NCBI GenBank assembly: GCA_026399435.1
Contig: JAPLQX010000002.1
Span: 1 to 33,835, forward strand
Reading direction: 5' to 3'
DNA length: 33,835 nt
Source of the DNA: Rhodocyclales bacterium
Lineage (GTDB): Bacteria; Pseudomonadota; Gammaproteobacteria; Burkholderiales; Rhodocyclaceae
The notes beneath the pieces were generated by a model. That model worked only from the letters and a program-made list of their open reading frames with translations, did no database searches and was not told the DNA's origin. Position numbers and translations under genes: made by a program. Numbering within the stretch: the stretch's first letter is position 1; every line of letters starts with the position of its first letter. Of the stretch, positions 1-6,832 are shown in pieces.

Positions 1-86
1 CCTTCCCATCCCGAACAGGACCGTGAAACGAGACCGCGCCGATGATATTGCACTTCACCGTGTGAGAAAGTAGGTCAACGCCAGAC
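1..86 (+). rRNA. rrf: 5S ribosomal RNA, 3' part
   Basis: The first 86 bases match the 3' two-thirds of a proteobacterial 5S rRNA. The conserved loop CCCATCCCGAACAGG and the GAAAGTAGGTC...CGCCAGAC tail are both present. The 5' end lies before the window. It is followed directly by a strong terminator, so it is the last gene of an rRNA operon read on the plus strand. Confidence 0.95.
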
Positions 87-95
87 TCCCCCATC

Positions 96-130
96 AAAAC
101 CCTCCCCCGGATTGCCGGGCGGAGGGTTTT
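96..130 (+). terminator. Intrinsic terminator of the rRNA operon
   Basis: AAAACCCTCC (96-105) pairs with GGAGGGTTTT (121-130). An inner CCGG-type stem (106-119) closes a 4-base ATTG loop. The hairpin ends in a T run and lies 10 bases after 5S rRNA. Confidence 0.9.
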
Positions 131-424
131 ATGCTTTGGGGGGGGCCTTCGCCAAAAGACGCCCCAACGCTTGCAGCGATGCGCCGCCGCCATCCGGGCC
201 AAGCCCTACGAAAGATATAAGCCGTTCTCGGCACGCCGTATCCGTTTGGCCGATGCTGGAATCGCCTTTTTCTCTGTTGTGAGAAAACCACAAAACCATC
301 GTTTCGGCGCATGAAAAGCAATCTCATGGTTGTCCGCCACCCGACTGTAAAGCAGAATGCTCCCAGCTTCCCGGATTCGGGTAGTGGCAGCGAGTAGTGA
401 CCGACCACGTGGTGTCATTGCAAG
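131..424. other. Intergenic region between rRNA operon and porin 1
   Basis: About 300 bases with no convincing gene. Short open frames here have no ribosome binding site and no recognisable protein. The region should contain the porin promoter, but I see no clear -35/-10 pair. Only the last ~33 bases (from about 425) resemble the leader of the second porin. Confidence 0.5.
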
Positions 425-457
425 CTGTTAAAACCATAACTCTCTTTGGAGAAATCT
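425..457 (+). promoter_or_regulatory. Conserved porin leader with ribosome binding site
   Basis: The stretch CTGTTAAAACC...TTTGGAGAAATCT just before the ATG at 458 is almost the same as 10001-10034 before the second porin. GGAG at 448-451 sits 6 bases before the ATG. This fixes the start at 458 rather than an in-frame TTG at 446, and shows that the two porins are paralogues including their leaders. Confidence 0.7.
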
Positions 458-1555
458 ATGCAAAAGAAACTCATTTCCGGCCTGGTTGACATTGGTGCTT
501 ACAACAACACCAAGAACACCTCGGCTGCTGGCGTAACTACCAAGAGCGTCAAGTATGGCTCTTCAAGTGGTTCCGCAACCACCAACGTCACCTTCACCGC
601 AACCGAAGATCTGGGTGGCGGCATGAAGGCTGGTGCTGTGATGGAGACCGACCCGACGGCTGGTTCTTCCAACATGTTGGCCAACGGTGCCTCTAATGGT
701 GGTCTTTTCAACAGCCAGAACTACCTGTTTCTTACCACCAACTTCGGTGAGTTCAAGGCTGGTCTGTTCAACAACGCTGGCCTGACCCCCAACACCACCT
801 CCCAGCCGTTTGGCACGGGCATGGCAGGTGGTTACGGTGGCAACTTCCAGCGCTTGGGTGGTGGTGGCATTCTCAACGGCGGCGAAGGTCGGCGTTCGAT
901 CCGTACTGACAATCAGATCCAGTACATGACCCCCAGCTTCAGCGGCTTCACTGCTTCCTTGGGCTTGCACAACGGTAGCTCAGATGCTGGCTCTATGAAC
1001 GCTGCTTCCGACGACCAGCAACAAATCGGTCTGAACTACAACAACGGCCCGATCAATGCCTCCTTCACCAACGACGTGGTCAAGGGCAAGAGTGCTACTG
1101 CTGGCTCTGCTGCCGCTTGTATTGATAACGTCACGGGCGTACTCACCTCGGTTGCCGCTTGCCCAGCTGGCACCACGACTCTTATTGGCTTCCAGACCGT
1201 TGGCAATGGGAATAGAGTGACCAACAACATGTTTGGTGCTAACTATACATGGGGTCCCGTCACTGGTTATTATGGTTATACGAGTACGAAGAAGAGTAAC
1301 GATACTATCAACTCGGTCAGCCAAAACATTGCTATCAAGTACAACATTGGTGCTTGGTCTTTGGCCGCCAACTTCCTGAGGGACAACGACAAGACCGTAA
1401 CCGACGCTGACCGTAAGCTGACGGGTCTGGGCGTTGATTACACCCTGAGCAAGCGTACCGCCGCCTATCTTCGTTACGAGAAGTGGGACAACAACACCAA
1501 CGCCGCCAACAACGACGGCACCGCATACCAGATCGGCATGCGTCACTCCTTCTAA
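458..1555 (+). CDS. Gram-negative porin (porin_4 type) lacking its signal peptide
   Basis: This encodes a 365-residue general porin of the betaproteobacterial porin_4 type, which would normally form a trimeric outer-membrane barrel. Visible family marks are SGLVDIGAY near the start, EDLGGGMKAG, the LFNSQNYLFL segment, and a C-terminal RYEKWDN...GMRHSF ending in Phe. The start ATG has a good GGAG. The protein begins MQKKLISGLVDIG, whereas the paralogue at 10035 has 19 more residues (a signal peptide ending AFAQ plus STVTI) between MQKKLI and SG. The hydrophobic core and signal-peptidase site are therefore missing, and I infer the product cannot reach the outer membrane. The barrel frame is otherwise open to the stop. 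Typed CDS because the frame is intact; functionally it may be a pseudogene. Confidence 0.85.
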   Translation: MQKKLISGLVDIGAYNNTKNTSAAGVTTKSVKYGSSSGSATTNVTFTATEDLGGGMKAGAVMETDPTAGSSNMLANGASNGGLFNSQNYLFLTTNFGEFKAGLFNNAGLTPNTTSQPFGTGMAGGYGGNFQRLGGGGILNGGEGRRSIRTDNQIQYMTPSFSGFTASLGLHNGSSDAGSMNAASDDQQQIGLNYNNGPINASFTNDVVKGKSATAGSAAACIDNVTGVLTSVAACPAGTTTLIGFQTVGNGNRVTNNMFGANYTWGPVTGYYGYTSTKKSNDTINSVSQNIAIKYNIGAWSLAANFLRDNDKTVTDADRKLTGLGVDYTLSKRTAAYLRYEKWDNNTNAANNDGTAYQIGMRHSF

Positions 1556-1593
1556 TATCGCGCCGACCTAGTGTCGGTACGGTATCGGAAACT

Positions 1594-1621
1594 AAAAGCC
1601 ACCCTTCGGGGTGGCTTTTTT
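1594..1621 (+). terminator. Porin 1 terminator
   Basis: AGCCACCC (1597-1604), a TTCG tetraloop (1605-1608) and GGGTGGCT (1609-1616), then a T run. The second porin ends in the same hairpin at 11221-11240. Just upstream, CCGAC-CTAGT-GTCGG (1563-1577) is a second small hairpin, also shared by both porins. Confidence 0.9.
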
Positions 1622-1639
1622 ACGTCTGGTGTTTCAAGT

Positions 1640-1742
1640 TGTCGGTTTAACCGACAGTTCAGTTTGAGGCTGTTCAAAGAAATGTCGGTTTAACCGACAA
1701 CTGACCTTGTGGTTTTTCAGCAAAGTGTCGGTTAAACCGACA
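1640..1742. repeat. Phased array of three 17-bp palindromes, island left edge
   Basis: Copies lie at 1640-1656 and 1683-1699 (TGTCGGTTTAACCGACA) and at 1726-1742 (TGTCGGTTAAACCGACA, the reverse complement). Start-to-start distance is 43 bp both times, with two unrelated 26-bp spacers. Two further CCGAC half-sites follow at 1747-1751 and 1756-1760, close to the integrase stop at 1767. About four helical turns separate the copies, so bound proteins would sit on nearly the same face. Its role is unknown: operator, recombinase accessory site, origin or partition site are all possible. Confidence 0.9.
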
Positions 1743-1766
1743 ATCTCCGACTTAGCCGACCAAGCA

Positions 1767-3125
1767 CTATCGCAGCGGGTCTAGCTTGAAATACTCGCCC
1801 GTCATTCTGCCAGCGTTCCAACTGGCGATCAGTTCTTCGCGGTGAATTTCAATCCACGCATTGACCAGTAGTTGCTTGTGCTGCGGGATTTGGCCGAAGA
1901 TCACTTTGTTCGTCGCCACATCAATCCGTGTTTCTGCACCTTCGCAGAGCGCGACGATGAAGGGCGCAACCTCCTTCCTGCTCTTTGTCGCAGCAAAGGC
2001 AACGACGATCCCGTAGTAGGCCGAAATCATCTTTACTTCGGACCGAAGCAGTTGCTTTGCGAATGGCCTTTTGTATAAATGAGACAGGTCCAGGTTGGCA
2101 ATCTCAAAGCGTTCCATCGCCTCAAACAACGACTCCAATGGATACTGCTCGTTGCCATACTTGCGACCCGCTGACACTGCGGTATGTCCTGTCAGTGCAT
2201 CGTGCACGGCTTCCTCAATCCCAACAGCGCGACATGCATCCTTGAAGGTGTGCCGAAACGAGTGAAACACTTTGCGAGTGTCAGTAATCTTGACCTTGTT
2301 CCTCAAGTAGCCCGAGAAATAGTTGCTGTAGTAGCCGCCCATCTTGCCACGTGGGTTTGGCTTGAGATGCGGAAACAGAAACTTGGCGGGCTTGATGCTT
2401 GCCACATAGTCAATAAAGCCACAGACCGTCAATATTGGATGCACAGGAATTCTGCGCCGCGACGCCGAGTTCTTGAGATGTGAATGCGCAGCCTCGTCCG
2501 TGATGTTCAAGTAGTGTCCAAGTCCTTCAACAAAATGAACGTCATTCACGAGTAGCTGCGCCAGCTCTTCTACTCGTGCGCCCGTGAAAAGTGCCAACAG
2601 TGGCAGCCAGTACGCAGCCTCGCGCCCGCCGCCCTTTGGCGAAATGCCTGCGGTGTAGATTTCGGAGTTGAATATTTTTGCAAGATCGTCGCTGGTAAAT
2701 GCAACACGCTGCTTCCTGTCGTGCTTGGTCTGCGTCCGCACATTGTCAGCGGGATTAATTTCCAACAGCTCATAGTTGAGGCCTGTCAGAAAGATCGTCT
2801 TGAGGATGCCGACCTTGCGACTGGAAGTCGTTGCACTCAGTCCAGCTTGCAGCAGATGATCACGGAATTTGACGACATCCTTGCGAGTGATTTCAGTCAG
2901 CGGCTTTCTGCCAACACCATCGGCAAAGGACTGCAATACTTTCCAGTAGTCATCAATCGTTGTCGGTCGTCTGCTCTGCGATGACTTGGTCCATAGCTGA
3001 AACAGGTTTTCGTATGGGTGCAGTGCGGCGTGGTGACAGAGGAGTTGATGTTCGAGGTGTGATTCGCCGTGTTGAAACAACTGTGCTGCGCTTTGCTCTG
3101 AATCACGAAGTAGTATCTGCTCCAC
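1767..3125 (-). CDS. Tyrosine recombinase/integrase with C-terminal DUF4160-like domain
   Basis: A 452-residue site-specific recombinase that would cut and rejoin DNA through a 3'-phosphotyrosine bond. The core-binding (SAM-like) domain spans about residues 35-130 and the catalytic domain about 140-345. The catalytic set is visible: R184 in TGARVEEL, K218 in HLKNS, H288 and R291 in HSFRHTF, H314 in LTGHT, and nucleophile Y323 in GRKYGNEQY. The last ~87 residues (366-452) lie beyond a normal integrase. They resemble DUF4160, with a YYGIVV start and an IDVATNKVIFGQIP...WIEIHREELIASWN end. The DUF4160 call is from memory of the family pattern. Palindromic repeats flank the gene on both sides (3232-3248 upstream; the triple array downstream). 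Recombinase call firm, extension call moderate. Confidence 0.88.
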   Translation of the reverse strand: MEQILLRDSEQSAAQLFQHGESHLEHQLLCHHAALHPYENLFQLWTKSSQSRRPTTIDDYWKVLQSFADGVGRKPLTEITRKDVVKFRDHLLQAGLSATTSSRKVGILKTIFLTGLNYELLEINPADNVRTQTKHDRKQRVAFTSDDLAKIFNSEIYTAGISPKGGGREAAYWLPLLALFTGARVEELAQLLVNDVHFVEGLGHYLNITDEAAHSHLKNSASRRRIPVHPILTVCGFIDYVASIKPAKFLFPHLKPNPRGKMGGYYSNYFSGYLRNKVKITDTRKVFHSFRHTFKDACRAVGIEEAVHDALTGHTAVSAGRKYGNEQYPLESLFEAMERFEIANLDLSHLYKRPFAKQLLRSEVKMISAYYGIVVAFAATKSRKEVAPFIVALCEGAETRIDVATNKVIFGQIPQHKQLLVNAWIEIHREELIASWNAGRMTGEYFKLDPLR

Positions 3126-3231
3126 TTACTTTTGCCAGTAGTTCTAATACCACAAGCATAGTGTCAGACCGCTGGATTGGGCAACCTTGTTTGGCTGCGG
3201 GTATGACCGCGTTGAACTGCGTTTGGGGAAT

Positions 3232-3248
3232 TGTCGGTCTAACCGACA
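3232..3248. repeat. Island palindrome, TCTAA-centre variant
   Basis: TGTCGGTCTAACCGACA lies 107 bp upstream of the integrase start, in the 192-bp gap (3126-3317) before the next gene. Arms are unchanged; one centre base differs. I see nothing else in this gap. Confidence 0.9.
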
Positions 3249-3317
3249 ACTACGAAGTACCCACGTCAAGTGCGCTTCGATCCACCCGTCCGTGCGCTAA
3301 TAACCATGACGCTCTGC

Positions 3318-4061
3318 CTACGCAACGTACATCGGATTTGGGATGATCTCCTCACTTACCAAGTCGTAGTCGTTATCAGGCTTTATTCGGTCCTCAACCG
3401 ACATTAGCGGCTGAACACAAACGGCCCTGCCATGCGTAACAACACTCTCAGCTGCAAAAGATAAAGTAGGCAAGCTGTATAGCTCCATCAGCGGAAACTT
3501 GATCAGCGTGTTATTTACGTAGCCTAGGAAGACCTCAAACACGTGCGTTCGCCAAACGTCCTCACGTGTTGGGTAAATCTTCCTTTCCGTATGCACATAA
3601 TTATCTGGGCCCCACTCATTGGGATCAAAATGCATACTGCAAATATATCCGCCGCTACATCGCACGGGGCAGACTTGATTAGTATGTAGCTCACTCCCGC
3701 GCTCCCCTTGCCAATTCAGGGTTAGCAAAAGACCACTCCTAGCCAATGTGGCCTCAGCTTTTAAGTTTGGGTGGTTACTGGTCTCCAGTAGGAGATATCT
3801 GTCTTTGCGCACGGAGATTCTGAACGGAACCTTGAATCGTTTGTGGGCTTCCTTAAACCATAAGAGAAAAGCTCGCTGGACGCGGCTACGAGCATGATAT
3901 TTGGAATACTTTCGGATCGCCATGTTAGCTTGGTCCAAAATCTCCGATGGATGGTTAGGAGCAGCGCCGCAAGCGTAGGTGAAAAGTGCATTATGGAACG
4001 ATGCCTGCTTGATTCTACCAATGTGCCGCGAACCCAATCTACCTTGCTGTGGCTTCCGCAT
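3318..4061 (-). CDS. Hypothetical protein, 247 residues
   Basis: I do not recognise the family. The predicted protein is soluble, with no signal peptide or membrane segment, and is rich in Arg, His and aromatic residues. It has a basic stretch near residues 47-75 (IRKYSKYHARSRVQRAFLLW) and a central segment with several Cys (CPVRCSGGYIC), but no clear metal motif. The coding region is more A+T-rich than its neighbours. It overlaps the 3' end of the small gene at 4039-4290 by 23 bases on the same strand, which suggests joint transcription. An internal ATG at 3923 is an alternative start; neither start has a strong ribosome binding site. Confidence 0.55.
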   Translation of the reverse strand: MRKPQQGRLGSRHIGRIKQASFHNALFTYACGAAPNHPSEILDQANMAIRKYSKYHARSRVQRAFLLWFKEAHKRFKVPFRISVRKDRYLLLETSNHPNLKAEATLARSGLLLTLNWQGERGSELHTNQVCPVRCSGGYICSMHFDPNEWGPDNYVHTERKIYPTREDVWRTHVFEVFLGYVNNTLIKFPLMELYSLPTLSFAAESVVTHGRAVCVQPLMSVEDRIKPDNDYDLVSEEIIPNPMYVA

Positions 4062-4290
4062 TTGCCAGTTGCTGCCGCAACCGCACCGCGTAGTTTCTAT
4101 CCGTCTGCTTCTTCAAGTCGCTGTAGCGCCGCATCGCCAGCACCTTTTCCATCTCTGTAGCAGGTTTCTGCTGGTCGCTGGCGGCGATCTTCGCTACAAC
4201 CTGGCTAACCCTGCCTTGCTGCTTAACGATGCTTGGCGGCACAGCCACAGGCCTTTGTGGTGCTGCCTCAGTTATTTCCCGAATCTTCAT
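4039..4290 (-). CDS. Small hypothetical protein, 83 residues
   Basis: The start at 4290 is chosen because AAGGGG lies 7 bases before this ATG, and the longer open frame upstream runs through the palindrome at 4331-4347. The protein starts MKIREITEAAPQRP. Its first half is Pro/Val-rich and the second half is a charged, probably helical segment (MEKVLAMRRYSDLKKQTDRN). It is highly basic overall. I do not recognise it; a nucleic-acid-binding role would fit the charge but is only a guess. It overlaps the next gene downstream (3318-4061). Confidence 0.6.
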   Translation of the reverse strand: MKIREITEAAPQRPVAVPPSIVKQQGRVSQVVAKIAASDQQKPATEMEKVLAMRRYSDLKKQTDRNYAVRLRQQLANAEATAR

Positions 4291-4330
4291 AGCGATCCCC
4301 TTGTTGTTGTATTTATCGTCTTTAGGAAAG

Positions 4331-4347
4331 TGTCGGTTTAACCGACA
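4331..4347. repeat. Island palindrome between two leftward genes
   Basis: Consensus copy TGTCGGTTTAACCGACA in the 173-bp gap between the DUF6641-like gene (ends 4464) and the 83-residue gene (starts 4290). This position would suit an operator or a processing/termination hairpin. Confidence 0.95.
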
Positions 4348-4463
4348 AATTGAAGGATCGCAGTTATCACGCCGAGCGACAGCGTCTTTCAGACCCTGTC
4401 GAAGCAAACGACGGCCAGCACACCGCCAAATGCGCGGCGTCCTGGCCTTGCGTTGTGCTTGGA

Positions 4464-4907
4464 TTACTTCTTTCGAAACCCTGCCTTTGCTGACGCTGCA
4501 GCACTTTCAAGCTGTGCGTCCAGTTCCCCACCTTCTACGGCAGCTTTCAGCGTAGTCAGCACTGAAACGAGCTGATCGGCAGTTGCCAGTTCAACAGCGG
4601 TCTTGCCTTTGGCGATCTCTACGACCTTTGCTCCATAGCGCAGTTGGACGCACAACTTTCCATCAGCCGCCGCAAACCACCAGCTTTTGATTCTTTTGGA
4701 TACGGAGATTGTCTTGCTCTCGCCTGTTTCGGCGTCAGTGACCTTGCGCTGCTTGGTCGGCGCATAGGTCTTGCCTTCTTGCATAGCTGCCGCGAGCGAA
4801 ATTTGTTCGCCGATCCTCATTGCCACTTTGGATCGCCTTGCAATAACAGGCGACATTTGAACGGGACGCTTTGCAGCGATCAACTTCAGTTGGGTCAGTG
4901 CAGACAT
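4464..4907 (-). CDS. DUF6641 family protein
   Basis: A 147-residue basic protein beginning MSALTQLKLIAAKRPVQMSP. From memory this matches the DUF6641 family, found in accessory regions of betaproteobacteria; its function is unknown. Recognisable parts are the N-terminal LKLIAAKRP, the KRIKSWWFAAADGKLCVQLRYGAK core and a C-terminal helical stretch ending AGFRKK. GGAG lies 8 bases before the ATG. A possible promoter (TTGCTC, 18-bp spacer, TATATT on the minus strand) lies at 4942-4971. It is the first gene of the leftward group that ends with the integrase. Confidence 0.75.
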   Translation of the reverse strand: MSALTQLKLIAAKRPVQMSPVIARRSKVAMRIGEQISLAAAMQEGKTYAPTKQRKVTDAETGESKTISVSKRIKSWWFAAADGKLCVQLRYGAKVVEIAKGKTAVELATADQLVSVLTTLKAAVEGGELDAQLESAAASAKAGFRKK

Positions 4908-5154
4908 ATCAATTACTCCATTACGCTATGTAGGAGTCATTAATATATTTCCAGATATTCGGAATGAGCAACCTCTATTATTGCATTGGTGATTCTTTGC
5001 TTTGCTGCGATATCTGTATGTAATTGGCTGTCGCATGTAGCGAATTTCGCTCGAATATTTAGATCAAAACCATTCATCGCCTACGTGCCACCAAGTGGAA
5101 AACTCTCGATGCATAAAATCGCCTCATTTTGGTTTGATTATTTGCTGAGTTTCT
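4908..5154. promoter_or_regulatory. A+T-rich divergent intergenic region
   Basis: About 250 bases between the leftward DUF6641-like gene and the rightward gene near 5176. It is among the most A+T-rich DNA in the window. A plausible leftward promoter is TTGCTC (4966-4971) and TATATT (4942-4947), 18 bp apart, read on the minus strand. For the rightward gene I see no clear promoter. No island palindrome lies here. Confidence 0.4.
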
Positions 5155-5175
5155 TTGGTCGCGCTAAATACTTTT

Positions 5176-5496
5176 ATGAATGAATATCGAGCAGACTGCC
5201 AGACAAGTAAATGGCTCGCCGCAAATGGCATTAATCCAAAGCTCTTCGCGTCTGCTGACATTCTTCTATTGAAGGCCCAGAAGCAAGCGCACCAATTGTT
5301 AAAATTGCATAGGTCATTACTCACGGACGAGCAGCACTCCACGCTGACCAACTACTTGTCAGCGATGAACAGCGGGAAACTTAAGGGACGAATCCCACTG
5401 CGACGGGCATACGCAGTGATGAACATTGGTACACGAATCAAGCGCAAACTATTTAGACTCAACAGGTCACTCATCAAGGGCAAGAACCGCAGATAA
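5176..5496 (+). CDS. Small basic hypothetical protein, 106 residues
   Basis: Begins MNEYRADCQTSKWLAANG and ends in a strongly basic tail (RIKRKLFRLNRSLIKGKNRR). The middle is predicted mostly helical (ADILLLKAQKQAHQLLKLHR). I do not recognise the family; the basic C-terminus would suit nucleic-acid binding, which is inference. ATG at 5176 is preferred; an in-frame TTG at 5155 would add seven residues. Neither has a clear ribosome binding site. It heads a rightward group that may include the Cys-rich peptide and the small integrase. Confidence 0.55.
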   Translation: MNEYRADCQTSKWLAANGINPKLFASADILLLKAQKQAHQLLKLHRSLLTDEQHSTLTNYLSAMNSGKLKGRIPLRRAYAVMNIGTRIKRKLFRLNRSLIKGKNRR

Positions 5497-5535
5497 GCAA
5501 CTGCGCCAACAAAGTGCAAAAACGCGGGTTGAAAT

Positions 5536-5634
5536 ATGACGGCTAATGACCCCGCACTCGCAAGCAATCGCTGTAAAGATTGTTTGCATATGAGTGGATG
5601 CCGCTGGATTGACTGCCAAGCAAACCAATGCTGA
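5536..5634 (+). CDS. Cys-rich mini-protein, 32 residues, possible zinc binder
   Basis: Open frame from ATG 5536 to TGA 5632-5634, 39 bases after the 106-residue gene on the same strand. The peptide has five Cys spaced C-x2-C-x5-C-x4-C-x4-C in its last 20 residues, with RCKDC and SGCRW visible. Such spacing suggests a small zinc-binding or knuckle-like fold. I recall similar short CKDC...C-W peptides in phage and island DNA, but cannot check. The ribosome binding site is weak. Five Cys in 32 codons is unlikely for a random frame, but it could still be chance. Confidence 0.4.
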   Translation: MTANDPALASNRCKDCLHMSGCRWIDCQANQC

Positions 5635-5686
5635 AGCGGGTTGGGAGTTCTAATACGACCGTCTCCCGTCGAATCCTTTTACAGTC

Positions 5687-5875
5687 GTGTCAATACGGAA
5701 CCAAGCGATTGGTCTTCACAGACACGGTGCGACGGTTATGTTTTTTTCTTCAAGAGAAAAGCATAGCCGTCGTGCGCTTCCAAAACCAAGCCTGTATTCC
5801 CTTCTTTCGCATCCGCTTATTGAGAATGGACAAATGCGACGAAGGAAAATGCTACAAGAAGCGAAGCAGCGATAG
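5687..5875 (+). CDS. Possible small hypothetical protein, 62 residues
   Basis: A basic open frame with a GTG start (or ATG at 5738 giving about 45 residues), ending in RRRKMLQEAKQR. No good ribosome binding site and no recognised family. Listed because it falls in an otherwise unexplained gap and lies in the same direction as the genes on both sides. It may be spurious. Confidence 0.2.
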   Translation: MSIRNQAIGLHRHGATVMFFSSREKHSRRALPKPSLYSLLSHPLIENGQMRRRKMLQEAKQR

Positions 5876-6100
5876 CTGCTGAGATTCGATGTAGCTGCTG
5901 AGTGCGAAGCGCTCAGCGATAAGCAGCCCACAGCGTAGAAACGGAACGTCGATTTGGTTCTGCTCATCTCCACGAGCAATAACTCTGCCCAACGCTAAAA
6001 CAGCGCACAGCACGTTTTCGCCAGCGCCTTGGGAGTCGAGTAGCTGGGCATCGAATATTTCGCGTTGTAGGGCTTGTATTGCGCTGCGGGATAAATACAA
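5852..6100 (-). CDS. Possible hypothetical protein, 82 residues
   Basis: Minus-strand frame from a TTG start at 6100. It reads like ordinary protein (LSRSAIQALQREIFDAQLLDS...) with a predicted helical, partly hydrophobic middle (NVLCAVLALGRVIA). It has no clear ribosome binding site, uses TTG, and overlaps the hairpin at 5894-5927. No family recognised. Alternatively this is simply the long leader of the integrase gene at 6247. Confidence 0.25.
   Translation of the reverse strand: MYLSRSAIQALQREIFDAQLLDSQGAGENVLCAVLALGRVIARGDEQNQIDVPFLRCGLLIAERFALSSYIESQQLSLLRFL
5873..5927. repeat. Direct repeat and hairpin upstream of small integrase
   Basis: TAGCTGCTGAG occurs twice, at 5873-5883 and 5892-5902. 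The second copy leads into GCTGAG (5897-5902), a 9-base loop and CTCAGC (5912-5917). An outer GCT/AGC pair is also possible. The role is unknown; it sits about 320 bases before the small integrase. Confidence 0.5.
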
Positions 6101-6246
6101 GAACTAAAGGAAAGTAGAGAATGCTTTGGTCATCTATTAAGTCGTTGATTCTTGGGAGGTCAGTTTCAGACACAAAACGGTTGCCCATTTCGGAGCAAAG
6201 AAATTACGCTATGCCATATCAATCCTGTGATTTGAAGGAGAAGAAA

Positions 6247-6813
6247 GTGGCACAAGCGAAAACATTTACTGACAAGGAACTGCGGAGGGTGCTTGACTAC
6301 ATAGCATCGCGCAAGCACTCAGCCCGCAACAGAGCTATCTTGCTCACAACTTTTTGGGCGGGTCTTCGTGTCGGCGAGGTGGCTGCGCTCAAAATTGGCG
6401 ATGTATGGGCAGGCGACGGCGCAATCAAAGCAGAAGTGCGCTTGCATCCCGAGCAAACGAAGGGAAAACATGCGCGGACTATCTTTCTGCCAGAGAAGCT
6501 ACGCAAGGAACTGCTTACCTACTTGGCAGGCATTGACCGCAGCGATCTGAGCAAGCCGCTGTTTTCCACGCAGAAGCGCGACGGATTTACGTCAAATACG
6601 CTATGCCAGCACTTCCACTGGCTATATAGAGAGGCAGGGATAGCTGGCGCGAGCAGCCACAGTGGAAGAAGGTCGTTCATAACTGCATTGGCAGCAAAGG
6701 GCGTTGGCGTTCGTGTCCTTGCTTCCCTCGCGGGCCACAAATCCATTCAGACCACGCAGGCCTATATCGACGTCAATGACGATATGAAGAGAAAGGCAGT
6801 CGAGCTTATATAG
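6247..6813 (+). CDS. Short tyrosine recombinase (catalytic domain only), 188 residues
   Basis: A compact integrase with no N-terminal arm or core-binding domain. Catalytic residues are visible: R41 in AGLRVGEV, K72 in TKGK, H138 and R141 in SSHSGRRSF, H164 in AGHKS, and nucleophile Y173 in TTQAYIDVNDD. The GTG start at 6247 is chosen because AAGGAG (6235-6240) lies exactly 6 bases before it and the domain begins right there (MAQAKTFTDKEL). An upstream in-frame ATG at 6121 would add 42 residues of unlikely sequence. The length resembles the small FimB/Xer-like integrases carried by islands. It may act with, or independently of, the large integrase at 1767. An island palindrome begins two bases after its stop codon. 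Confidence 0.87.
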   Translation: MAQAKTFTDKELRRVLDYIASRKHSARNRAILLTTFWAGLRVGEVAALKIGDVWAGDGAIKAEVRLHPEQTKGKHARTIFLPEKLRKELLTYLAGIDRSDLSKPLFSTQKRDGFTSNTLCQHFHWLYREAGIAGASSHSGRRSFITALAAKGVGVRVLASLAGHKSIQTTQAYIDVNDDMKRKAVELI

Positions 6814-6814
6814 C

Positions 6815-6831
6815 TGTCGGTTTAACCGACA
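6815..6831. repeat. Island palindrome between convergent genes
   Basis: Consensus copy TGTCGGTTTAACCGACA fills the 19-bp gap between the stop of the small integrase (6813) and the stop of the leftward gene (6833). A symmetric 6-bp stem with a 5-base loop here could act on both transcripts, though there is no T run. Confidence 0.95.
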
Positions 6832-6832
6832 T

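Noticed and set aside
1563..1577. CCGAC-CTAGT-GTCGG hairpin as a member of the island palindrome family
   Set aside because: The arms are in the reverse order and the same hairpin sits after porin 2, so it belongs to the shared porin 3' UTR.
1640..1742. CRISPR-like array (17-bp repeat, equal 26-bp spacers)
   Set aside because: The repeat is shorter than any CRISPR repeat, the third unit is inverted, no cas genes are nearby, and other single copies are scattered through the island.
3388..3402. CGGTCCTCAACCG as another island palindrome copy
   Set aside because: Only four arm bases are left on each side and the centre is of different sequence; it is more likely chance within coding DNA.
3318..4290. 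Toxin-antitoxin pair formed by the overlapping 83- and 247-residue genes
   Set aside because: Overlap and size order are suggestive, but no toxin or antitoxin fold or motif is recognisable in either protein.
4291..4407. N-terminal extension of the 83-residue gene reading through the palindrome
   Set aside because: A good ribosome binding site lies before the ATG at 4290, and the extension merely translates the repeat.
6121..6246. Longer start (ATG 6121) for the short integrase
   Set aside because: AAGGAG lies 6 bases before GTG 6247, and the added residues do not look like a recombinase arm domain.
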